Part shown: positions 1-12,788 of the stretch, in pieces
How the letters are laid out: the number at the start of each line of letters is the position of its first letter
Numbering within the stretch: the stretch's first letter is position 1
Source: Lysobacter sp.
Lineage (GTDB): Bacteria > Pseudomonadota > Gammaproteobacteria > Xanthomonadales > Xanthomonadaceae
Length of the DNA stretch: 64,000 nucleotides
Reading direction: 5' to 3'
Assembly: GCA_019634715.1 (NCBI GenBank)
Contig: JAHCAU010000002.1
Location: 457,029 to 521,028 of the forward strand
The notes under the pieces: model-generated
Database searches by the model: none
What the model was told of the DNA's origin: nothing
The model's input: only the letters and a program-made list of their open reading frames with translations
Translations under genes and position numbers: made by a program

Positions 1-1
1 T

Positions 2-2205
<2,204 letters not shown>

Positions 2206-2261
2206 ACGCCCGGCCCGGCATCCTGAATCGCCGTCGTACGTGCACCCCCGTGGCGGGAAAA

Positions 2262-2293
2262 TTGACCGGCCATTCATGCGTCGCGCCTACAGT
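2262..2293 (+). promoter_or_regulatory. Possible promoter of the DUF3011 gene
   Basis: A TTGACC box at 2262-2267 and a TACAGT box at 2288-2293 lie upstream of the ATG at 2323. The 20-nt spacer is longer than the usual 17, so this is only a candidate. Confidence 0.3.
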
Positions 2294-2322
2294 GAAGCCA
2301 CACATCCCGGGGGGCTGTTTCC

Positions 2323-3336
2323 ATGCGCAAGACCTGTTTCCTGACCGCCGTCGGCCTGCTGGCCGCGCTCACCGTCCTGCCTGCGCAGGCGCAGTGGTAC
2401 GGCGACGACGGCCGTTACGACGATCGCCACGGCTACGACGGTTACGGCTACAACAACGGCACGTTCCGCTGCGAATCGCGCGATCGCCGCACCACCCGCT
2501 GCCCGACCCGCGGTTACCGCGTGCAGCTCGTCCGCCAGTTCTCCGACATGGCCTGCGTGCGCGGACGCACCTGGGGCCAGGATGGCTACGGCGTCTGGGT
2601 CACCAATGGCTGCCGCGCGCTGTTCGCGTTCGACAATCGTGGCCATGGCGGCTGGAACAACAACGGCTACTACGGCAGCGATTTCGTGCGCTGCGAATCG
2701 CGAGACAACCGCAGCCGGACCTGCCCGATGTCGATCGGGCGCAACAACGGCATCCGTCTGGTTCGCCAGCTTTCCGACACGCCCTGCATCGAAGGCCGCA
2801 ATTGGGGCGTCAGCCGCAGCGGCGTCTGGGTCAGCGGTGGTTGCCGTGCCGAATTCGTGGCGACGCGTGCCGGGCAGCGTCCGCCGGGCGTCCCCGGTCC
2901 TGGCAACGTGCGTCCGCCTGGAGACCTCGGCAATGGCTTTCCGCCGGGCGGCCGCGTGTATCGGCAGGGCAACGACGATGGTCCGCCGCCCGGCGTGCTC
3001 CGCGACGGCGAAGGCGCCAATGGTCAGGGCGCACGCAGCCGTGGTCCGCGCCTGGTCGACGTGCCCCGCGGTGGCCAGACGCCGCCGCCTGGCGTGATCA
3101 CCAACCCGGTCGGCGGTGGCATGACGTCCGATCCGCCTGGCGTGATCCGCGCCGCACCGCGCCCACGTCCGGCCCCGATCAGCGTCGCCCAGAGCAATGA
3201 TCGCCCGCCGGGCAGGCCGACCGCTTCCGAACCCGCGCCGGGCGTCTTCCGCACCGTGCCGGCCGAGCCTGCCCCGGCGCCGCGGCAGGCGCCCGCGCCT
3301 CGCGGCCAGGAAGAACGCACGCCCGAGACCCCCTGA
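2323..3336 (+). CDS. Secreted protein with two DUF3011 domains and a Pro-Gly-rich tail
   Basis: A 337-residue protein with a clear signal peptide (hydrophobic stretch to about residue 24, ending AQA), so it is periplasmic or secreted. Two copies of the DUF3011 module follow at roughly residues 45-95 and 123-175. Each has a CESRD start, a second Cys about ten residues on, an LVRQ(F/L)SD strand, a C(V/I)(R/E)GR(T/N)WG turn and a GVWV..GCRA(L/E)F end, giving conserved Cys that could form disulfides. The last 160 residues are low complexity with repeated PPGV segments and are probably unstructured. DUF3011 proteins are common in Xanthomonadales and their function is unknown. Confidence 0.85.
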   Translation: MRKTCFLTAVGLLAALTVLPAQAQWYGDDGRYDDRHGYDGYGYNNGTFRCESRDRRTTRCPTRGYRVQLVRQFSDMACVRGRTWGQDGYGVWVTNGCRALFAFDNRGHGGWNNNGYYGSDFVRCESRDNRSRTCPMSIGRNNGIRLVRQLSDTPCIEGRNWGVSRSGVWVSGGCRAEFVATRAGQRPPGVPGPGNVRPPGDLGNGFPPGGRVYRQGNDDGPPPGVLRDGEGANGQGARSRGPRLVDVPRGGQTPPPGVITNPVGGGMTSDPPGVIRAAPRPRPAPISVAQSNDRPPGRPTASEPAPGVFRTVPAEPAPAPRQAPAPRGQEERTPETP

Positions 3337-3402
3337 TCGGTCCGCCTGGGACTGGCGTCCTTCCGGCCGCCCCTCAAGCCATCCACCCTGTCCGATCCGA
3401 CA

Positions 3403-3426
3403 GCGACCCGGCTCTGGCCGGGTCGC
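3403..3426 (+). terminator. Hairpin after the DUF3011 gene
   Basis: A perfect 10-bp GC-rich stem (3403-3412 with 3417-3426) closes a TCTG tetraloop. No T-run follows, so it is a terminator-like hairpin rather than a textbook intrinsic terminator. Confidence 0.45.
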
Positions 3427-3442
3427 ATCGTGTCCACCCCGG

Positions 3443-3448
3443 TAGAAT
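3443..3448 (+). promoter_or_regulatory. -10 box placed for a leaderless mtnA transcript
   Basis: TAGAAT ends 6 nt before the mtnA ATG at 3455. Transcription from such a box normally starts about 7 nt downstream, which would be the A of the start codon. No Shine-Dalgarno sequence precedes the ATG. The -35 region is weak. Confidence 0.45.
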
Positions 3449-3454
3449 GTCCGG

Positions 3455-4531
3455 ATGACCGACCCCATCGATTACGCACGCTACGACCGCATCCGCCCCA
3501 TCCGCTGGACCGGCAGCACGCTGGAACTGCTCGACCAGCGCAAGCTGCCCTTCGAAGTCCGCTACATCCCCTGTACCACCTGCGCCTCCGTCGCGGTGGC
3601 GATCCACGCCCTGATCGTGCGTGGCGCGCCGGCCATCGGCATCGCCGCAGCCTGGGGCGTTGTGCTCGCCGCACGCGAACTCGATGCCTCCGGGGCCGGG
3701 GTCGATCTCGATGCCGCCGCTGCGGCCGAACATCTCGAACCGGCGCTGCAGCAATTGAACGCCGCGCGTCCGACCGCCGTGAACCTGGCCTGGGCGCTGC
3801 AGCGCATGCGTCGTGCGCTGGCCGGTGCCGGCGACGACTGGCGGGCCGTCCTGCTGCGCGAAGCCCAGGCCATCGCCGATGAGGATCTCGCCGCGAACCA
3901 CCGGATGGGCAAGCTCGGCGCCGCCCTGATCGCCAACGGCAGCGGCGTGCTCACCCACTGCAACACCGGCTCGCTGGCCACCGCCGGCTTCGGCACCGCG
4001 CTCGGCGTGATCCGCGCCGGCGTCGCGCAGGGTCGGGTCGAGCGCGTGTACGCCGGCGAAACCCGGCCCTGGTTGCAGGGCGCGCGCCTGACCGTCTGGG
4101 AGCTGCAGCAGGATGGCATCGACGCCACCCTGATCGCCGATTCCGCTGCCTCGCACCTGATGAAGACCGGCCAGGTGCAATGGGTGATCGTCGGCGCCGA
4201 CCGCATCTGCGCGAACGGCGACACCGCCAACAAGATCGGCACCTACCAGCTCGCCATCGCCGCGCGCTACCACGGCGTGAAGTTCATGGTGGTGGCGCCG
4301 TCGTCGACGGTCGACATGGCCACGGCCAACGGCGCGAAGATCGAGATCGAGGAGCGCGATCAGGCCGAAATGCTGGGCCTCGGCGGCACGCGCACGGCGG
4401 CCGAGGGCATCCGTGCATGGAATCCGGTGTTCGATGTCACCCCGTCCGAACTGATCGATGCCATCGTCACCGAGCGCGGCGTGGTCGAACGTCCGAACCG
4501 GGTCTCGATGCAGACCTTCTTCGGGCACTGA
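3455..4531 (+). CDS. mtnA: Methylthioribose-1-phosphate isomerase
   Basis: A 358-residue MtnA. The enzyme converts 5-methylthioribose-1-phosphate to 5-methylthioribulose-1-phosphate in the cytosolic methionine salvage pathway that recycles methylthioadenosine. Family landmarks are the VRGAPAIG loop (residues 55-62), the active-site Cys in THCNTG (C169) and the catalytic Asp in [10 protein letters not shown] (D249), followed by the NKIGTYQLA segment. These separate it from the related eIF2B alpha subunits. It is a stand-alone gene upstream of gyrA; the other salvage genes are not in the window. The start has no ribosome-binding site and may be leaderless. Confidence 0.96.
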   Translation: MTDPIDYARYDRIRPIRWTGSTLELLDQRKLPFEVRYIPCTTCASVAVAIHALIVRGAPAIGIAAAWGVVLAARELDASGAGVDLDAAAAAEHLEPALQQLNAARPTAVNLAWALQRMRRALAGAGDDWRAVLLREAQAIADEDLAANHRMGKLGAALIANGSGVLTHCNTGSLATAGFGTALGVIRAGVAQGRVERVYAGETRPWLQGARLTVWELQQDGIDATLIADSAASHLMKTGQVQWVIVGADRICANGDTANKIGTYQLAIAARYHGVKFMVVAPSSTVDMATANGAKIEIEERDQAEMLGLGGTRTAAEGIRAWNPVFDVTPSELIDAIVTERGVVERPNRVSMQTFFGH

Positions 4532-4584
4532 TTCGGTCGCCGGCCTCGGCGACGCAAGTCCCTGTTTCCGCATGGGAAATCCGG

Positions 4585-4603
4585 CTCCGGCGCGATGCCG
4601 GAG
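4585..4603 (+). terminator. Short hairpin between mtnA and gyrA
   Basis: A 7-bp stem (4585-4591 with 4597-4603) with a 5-nt loop lies 53 nt after the mtnA stop. It has no T-run. A TACACT element at 4619-4624 just downstream could be the gyrA -10 box. Confidence 0.3.
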
Positions 4604-4763
4604 ACTGGCCTTGCGTGGTACACTCGGGTGTTCGCGCGAAAGCCTCGCGCGGACCCCGTGACCTACCGTCTTCGGCCGCCGTTCGCAACGGCGCCGGGCA
4701 CCGGTGTCGTCGCGGGACCACCCCCGCTTCCGCAGCATCGCCCCTCCAGCACAAGAAGTCGTA

Positions 4764-7499
<2,736 letters not shown>

Positions 7500-7526
7500 T
7501 CCGCAGCCGCCGCCTCGGGCGCTGCA

Positions 7527-7560
7527 GCGACAGGCCGCCTTCGGGCGGCCTGTCGCGTTT
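7527..7560 (+). terminator. Strong intrinsic terminator of gyrA
   Basis: A perfect 13-bp stem (7527-7539 with 7544-7556) closes a TTCG tetraloop, followed by GTTT. It lies 28 nt after the gyrA stop. Confidence 0.8.
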
Positions 7561-7734
7561 GGGGTCCGGGAGACGCTGCCCGAAGCGGCTGGCATGCATC
7601 ACCCGAAAAGACAGCTTCACGGAAATCGGGGTGCGGACCGGCAAGGATTCGAGACAGGTCGTTGCCGGTCATTAAGGTTAAAAAAAAGTCAAAATTTCGT
7701 TTGAAAAAAGTGATGAAAGAAGCGGAAAGCTCTC

Positions 7735-7760
7735 TATACTCCGCCCAACATCCAGGAGGT
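7735..7760 (+). promoter_or_regulatory. -10 box and ribosome-binding site of the alpha-2-macroglobulin gene
   Basis: TATACT at 7735-7740 is followed by a perfect AGGAGGT at 7754-7760, just 5' of the ATG at 7764. A TTGAAA upstream (7701-7706) is too far away to be its -35. The stretch 7674-7735 is strikingly A-rich for this genome and could act as an UP-like element. Confidence 0.5.
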
Positions 7761-7763
7761 CAT

Positions 7764-10700
7764 ATGTGTCGCTCGTCGCGGTTCGGGTTGGGGAGTCGGG
7801 TTCGGGATCTGGTGTCGAAGGATCGGGTGTCGAAGCGGATGTCGGGGCAGGCGGAGAGACGATGGTTGGCCGGGATCGCAACGATCCTGCTGCCCGTCCT
7901 GCTGCTCGCAGGCCTCGCTGGTTGCGGCGACCGGGAAAAGGGGCAATTGCCGGGAGTCTCCGGCGAGGCCATCCAGGCCAAGCGCGACGAGATCAAGGAA
8001 TTCGCCGTGGTCCGGGGCTATCCCGACCAGCTCGGCGACGACCTGGCGATCGCCCTGGAATTCTCGCGGCCACTGGTCGGCACGCAGGACTTCGACAAGC
8101 TGATCGTCTTCTCCACCACGGTGAACGAGAAGAGCGGCTGGAAGCTGGACGACAGCGGCAGGATCCTGCGCTTCCCCTACGTGTCGGCGAACACCGAGTA
8201 CACGCTGACCGTGTCCTCGAAGCTGGCGGCGGCCGACGGCAGTACGCTGGGCCGCGACATCGAGCAGAAGATCCATACCGGCGAATTGAAGCCGGCCGTC
8301 GGTTTCGCCTCGCAGGGCAGCGTGCTGCCGGCGCGCGAGAGCCGCGGCCTGCCGGTGGTGTCGGTGAACGTGCCTGAAGTCGACGTCGAATTCCTGCGCG
8401 TGCGCGAGCAGCAACTGCCGAAGTTCTTCGCCGAATACCAGCGCGGCGGCCGGCGCAGCAACTGGGAACTGGACAGCGAGTACGGCAGCAAGACTCGGCT
8501 CGGCAAGCTTGCCGAACCGGTCTACACCAATCGCTTCGTGCTCGGCGGCAAGGCCAACGAGCGCGCGGTCACCTACCTGCCGATCCAGGACATCAAGGAA
8601 TTGCAGGAACCCGGCCTGTATTTCGCGCTGATGAAGCGCACCGGCACCTTCAGCGGCGAGTTCGAAACCACGTTCTTCACGGTCAGCGACATCGGCCTGC
8701 ACGTGCGCGCCTACAAGGACAAGCTGTTCGTCCACACCGCCTCGCTGCAGGACGGCAGCGGGATCAAGGGCGTCGACCTGCAGATCCTCGATGCGTCCGG
8801 CGAGACCCGGCTCAAGGCCGGCACCGACCGCAACGGCAATGCGCTGGTGAACTACAAGCTCGACGCCGCCCATGTGCTCGTCGCGCGACGCGGCAGCGAC
8901 GTGTCGATGCTGCCGTTCAACCAGCCGGCGCTGGATCTGTCCGAATTCGCGGTCAGCGGCCGCGAGCCTGCCTGGTTCGATGTGTTCGCCTGGTCCGGCC
9001 GCGACCTCTACCGTCCGGGCGAAACCATCCGCATCTCCGCGCTGCTGCGCGACAACGACGGCAAGCCGGTGCCGATGAAGGACAAGCAGGCGCAGCCCTT
9101 GTTCGTGCGCCTGAAGCAGCCCGACGGCAAGCCCTTCGTCGAAAGCCGCATCGAAGCCGGTACACAGGGCTACTACAGCTTCGAGAAACTCATCCCGGTG
9201 GAGGCGCCGACCGGTCGCTGGCAGGTCGAGTTCCGCACCGACCCGGCCAGCAGCGAGGCCGTGCAGGGCATGAGCCTGCGCATCGAGGAATTCCTGCCCG
9301 AGCGCATGAAACTCGAGCTCAATACCGCCGATGCCGTGCTGCGTCCCGGCAAGCCGATCCAGCTCGATGCCGTCGGCGCCTACCTCTACGGTGCGCCAGC
9401 GGCCGGCAACCGCTTCACCGCCAGGCTGGCGGTCGCCGTCGAACAGCATCCGCTGGAAGGCATGCCCGGCTATTTCTTCGGCGATCCCACGCTCACGCTG
9501 CCGAAGGAAGCGAAGGATGTCATCGACGCCACGCTGGATGCCGAGGGCAAGCTGTCGCAGGCGATCGCATTGCCCGAGGAAGCGAAAGCGGTGTCGCCGA
9601 TCGCGGCGATCGTGTCGGGCAGCCTGTTCGAGACTGGTGGCCGCAGCGTCAACCGTTCGATCAAGCGCGTGATGTGGCCGGCCGACGCGCTGGTCGGCGT
9701 GCGCCCCTTGTTCGACGACAAGGACGGCGCCGACAGCGACACCAATGCCGGTTTCCAGCTCGCCCGTGTCGGCAGCGACGGCAAGCCGCGTCCGGGCAAG
9801 GGCCTGAAGGTGACGCTGGTGCGCGAACATCGCGACTACCACTGGAATTTCGACGACGACGAGGGCTGGGATTACAACTTCACTTCACGCTTCGAGAACG
9901 TCGAGACGCGCACGCTGGATGTCGGCCTGACGCCCGCGAAGATCGATTTCCCGGTCAAGTGGGGCGCGTACCGCGTCGACGTGCTCGATCCGGCGACCGG
10001 ACTGACCACGCGCTACCCGTTCCAGGCCGGCTGGAGCTGGAACGACGACAACCGTGGCCTGGACGCACGCCCCGACAAGGTCAAGCTGGCGCTGGACAAG
10101 ACCTCGTACCTTGCCGGCGATACGCTGAAGGTGACGGTGACGCCACCGCACCCGGGCAAGGCCCTGCTGATGGTCGAGGCCGACCGCATGCTGTACGTGC
10201 AGGAGGTCGAGGTGAAGCGCGGCAGCACCTTCGAGATCCCGGTGACGAAGGACTGGGATCGTCACGATGTCTACGTCACCGCGCTGGTGTTCCGAGGCGG
10301 CAGCGCGAAGAGCAGGATCACGCCGGCGCGCGCGGTCGGCGTGGCGCACGTGCCGATGAACCGCACCGCGCGGAAGGTCGCCGTCACCCTGTCCACGCCC
10401 AAGCAGATCCTGCCCGAACAGACGCTGTCGACCACGGTCTCGGCGCCGTCCCTGGCCGGGCAGGACGCTTACGTCACGGTGTCGGCGGTGGATGTCGGCA
10501 TCCTCAACATCACCCGCTTCCCGGTGCCAGACGCCAACAGGCATTTCTTCGCCCAGCGTCGCCTGGGCGTGGATGCCTACGACGTGTACGGCCGCGTGAT
10601 CGAAAGCCTCGACGGCGACACCGGCCGCATCCGCTTCGGCGGCGACATGGCCCTGCAGCCGCTGGCGCAGGCGCGCCGTCCGACCTCGAAGGTCAAGACG

Positions 10701-12767
10701 GTCGACCTGTTCTCGGGGCCGGTGAAGCTGGACGCGAAGGGCAACGCGCGCATCGCGCTCGCCGTGCCGGACTTCAACGGCACGCTGCGCGTGTCGGCGC
10801 TGGTCTATTCGACCGACCGCTACGGCAATGCCGATGCGGAAGTGCTGGTGCGCGCGCCGATCGTCGCCGAGGCCAGTTACCCGCGAGTGATGGCGCCGGG
10901 CGATCGCAGCACGGTCACCCTCGACCTGACCAACTTCAGCGGCAAGCCGGGCAGCTTCAGCGTGCAGGTCGACGGCATCGGCCCGTTGAGCATCGCGCAG
11001 GGTTCGCGCAGCGCGAACCTGGTGGTCGACGGCAAGACCACGCTGAGTTTCCCGCTCAGCGCGGGTGAGGGCTACACGACCGCCAAGATCCGGGTGCGCG
11101 TCGACGGCAACGGCCACAAGGTCGATCGCCAGTTCGACGTGCCGGTGCGCCCGGCGTGGCCGAGCGTGCTGCGTGCGCGCACGCTCACGGTCAACGAACT
11201 GTCGGCGATCACGCTCGACACCGGACTGGCCGACGGCCTGATGCCCGATTCGGTGACCGCGCAGATGAGCGTGAGCGCACTGCCGCCGATTCCCTTCGCC
11301 AGTGCGCTGCAGGGCGCGCTCGAGTATCCCTATGGCTGCGCCGAGCAGACCACCAGCAAGGGCTACGCCGCGCTGGTGATGGATGCCGACACCGCGAAGA
11401 TGCTCGATGCCAAGGGCCTGGACGCCGCGAGCCGCAAGGCGCGCATGGAGGGCGCCTTCGGCCGCCTGGCATCGATGCAGGTCAGCAATGGCCACTTCTC
11501 GATGTGGGGCGATGACGGTTACGTCAATCCGCTGCTCACGCCGTACATCGTCGAGTTCCTGCTCGATGCGCGCAGCGCCGGTTTTGCGGTGCCCGATGCC
11601 ATGCTGCAGAAGGCGCTGAAGCGCCTGAACGAGGACCTGCTGGCCGGCGGCAACGAGTTCTATGGCCGGGATCATCGCGAGCATCTGAAGTTCGCGTACA
11701 AGGCGCACGCCGGCTATGCGCTGGCCCGCGTCAACCGCGCGCCGCTGGGCACGCTGCGCGCGCTGTACGACAACGATCGCGACAAGGCGAAGAACGGCCT
11801 GTCGCTGGTGCACCTGGGCCTGGCCCTGTCGCTGCAGGGCGACAGGAACCGCGGCGCGAAGGCGATCGCGGCCGGTTTCGGCTACAAGGGCGACCGCCAC
11901 GGCTACCTCGGCGACTACAGCAGCCCGCTGCGCGACAGCGCGCTGATGATCGCGCTGACCAGGGAGAACGGACTCGGTCGTCCCGAGTATGACGCCAAGG
12001 TGATCGATCTGGGCAAGGAACTGGACGTGCGCCGCGGCGAGCGCTGGTTCTACCTCAGTACGCAGGAGCAGGTGGCGCTGGCGCGCGTGGGCAAGGCCCT
12101 GCTGGCCGACCAGAAGAAACTGGTGTCGGGCGCATGGGTGCTGGGTGGCGAGAACCTGCCGGTGCAGGAGCGCCGCATGCACGGTCGCCGCGTCGACTTC
12201 GCCACGCTGGCCAAGGGCTTCCGCTTCGATCCCAAGGGTGCGACGCCGCTGTACGCCAGCCTGGAAGTCGCGGGCGTGCCGCGCACGGCGCCGGCCGAGG
12301 ACAAGTCGGTCATCGGCATCGAGCGCAAGTGGTACACCCCCGATGGCCAGTTGTGGAAGCCGGGGCCGATCAAGGAAGGCGATGCGTTGATCGTGGCGCT
12401 GAGCATCACCGCCGACCGCACCATGCCCGACGCGCTGCTGGTCGACCTGCTGCCTGCGGGCCTGGAGATCGAGAACTTCAACCTCAGCGACGCCAAGCAG
12501 TGGGCCGACGTGGTGGTCGACGGCATCGAGATCACCGATCGCGGCAGCGCCGCCGACGTGCTGCACGAGGAGTATCGCGACGACCGCTTCGTCGCTGCGC
12601 TGAAGTTGAACGCCGGGCAGACCGCCCGCGTGTTCTACCTCGTGCGCGCGGTGACGCCCGGCACGTACACGGTGCCGCCGTCGCTGGTCGAGGACATGTA
12701 TCGCCCGCAGCTGCGCGGTGTCGGCAAGTCGACACCGGCGACGATCACGGTGGTGCAGCCGAAGTAA
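7764..12767 (+). CDS. Bacterial alpha-2-macroglobulin lipoprotein (YfhM type)
   Basis: A very large protein (1667 residues) of the bacterial alpha-2-macroglobulin family, periplasmic protease traps tethered to a membrane. The lipobox LAGLAGC puts the lipidated Cys at 7923-7925. Repeated MG-type beta domains follow, then the thioester motif GCAEQ (Cys at 11337, about residue 1192) inside the helical thioester domain, and a C-terminal receptor-binding-like domain. The start at 7764 has a perfect ribosome-binding site but gives an unusually long 53-residue leader of low-complexity, Arg/Ser/Gly-rich sequence. An ATG at 7839 would place the Cys at residue 29, which is more normal. pbpC follows after 21 nt, the canonical pairing for this family. 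Confidence 0.93.
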   Translation: MCRSSRFGLGSRVRDLVSKDRVSKRMSGQAERRWLAGIATILLPVLLLAGLAGCGDREKGQLPGVSGEAIQAKRDEIKEFAVVRGYPDQLGDDLAIALEFSRPLVGTQDFDKLIVFSTTVNEKSGWKLDDSGRILRFPYVSANTEYTLTVSSKLAAADGSTLGRDIEQKIHTGELKPAVGFASQGSVLPARESRGLPVVSVNVPEVDVEFLRVREQQLPKFFAEYQRGGRRSNWELDSEYGSKTRLGKLAEPVYTNRFVLGGKANERAVTYLPIQDIKELQEPGLYFALMKRTGTFSGEFETTFFTVSDIGLHVRAYKDKLFVHTASLQDGSGIKGVDLQILDASGETRLKAGTDRNGNALVNYKLDAAHVLVARRGSDVSMLPFNQPALDLSEFAVSGREPAWFDVFAWSGRDLYRPGETIRISALLRDNDGKPVPMKDKQAQPLFVRLKQPDGKPFVESRIEAGTQGYYSFEKLIPVEAPTGRWQVEFRTDPASSEAVQGMSLRIEEFLPERMKLELNTADAVLRPGKPIQLDAVGAYLYGAPAAGNRFTARLAVAVEQHPLEGMPGYFFGDPTLTLPKEAKDVIDATLDAEGKLSQAIALPEEAKAVSPIAAIVSGSLFETGGRSVNRSIKRVMWPADALVGVRPLFDDKDGADSDTNAGFQLARVGSDGKPRPGKGLKVTLVREHRDYHWNFDDDEGWDYNFTSRFENVETRTLDVGLTPAKIDFPVKWGAYRVDVLDPATGLTTRYPFQAGWSWNDDNRGLDARPDKVKLALDKTSYLAGDTLKVTVTPPHPGKALLMVEADRMLYVQEVEVKRGSTFEIPVTKDWDRHDVYVTALVFRGGSAKSRITPARAVGVAHVPMNRTARKVAVTLSTPKQILPEQTLSTTVSAPSLAGQDAYVTVSAVDVGILNITRFPVPDANRHFFAQRRLGVDAYDVYGRVIESLDGDTGRIRFGGDMALQPLAQARRPTSKVKTVDLFSGPVKLDAKGNARIALAVPDFNGTLRVSALVYSTDRYGNADAEVLVRAPIVAEASYPRVMAPGDRSTVTLDLTNFSGKPGSFSVQVDGIGPLSIAQGSRSANLVVDGKTTLSFPLSAGEGYTTAKIRVRVDGNGHKVDRQFDVPVRPAWPSVLRARTLTVNELSAITLDTGLADGLMPDSVTAQMSVSALPPIPFASALQGALEYPYGCAEQTTSKGYAALVMDADTAKMLDAKGLDAASRKARMEGAFGRLASMQVSNGHFSMWGDDGYVNPLLTPYIVEFLLDARSAGFAVPDAMLQKALKRLNEDLLAGGNEFYGRDHREHLKFAYKAHAGYALARVNRAPLGTLRALYDNDRDKAKNGLSLVHLGLALSLQGDRNRGAKAIAAGFGYKGDRHGYLGDYSSPLRDSALMIALTRENGLGRPEYDAKVIDLGKELDVRRGERWFYLSTQEQVALARVGKALLADQKKLVSGAWVLGGENLPVQERRMHGRRVDFATLAKGFRFDPKGATPLYASLEVAGVPRTAPAEDKSVIGIERKWYTPDGQLWKPGPIKEGDALIVALSITADRTMPDALLVDLLPAGLEIENFNLSDAKQWADVVVDGIEITDRGSAADVLHEEYRDDRFVAALKLNAGQTARVFYLVRAVTPGTYTVPPSLVEDMYRPQLRGVGKSTPATITVVQPK

Positions 12768-12788
12768 GGCGACGCAGGGCACGTCATC

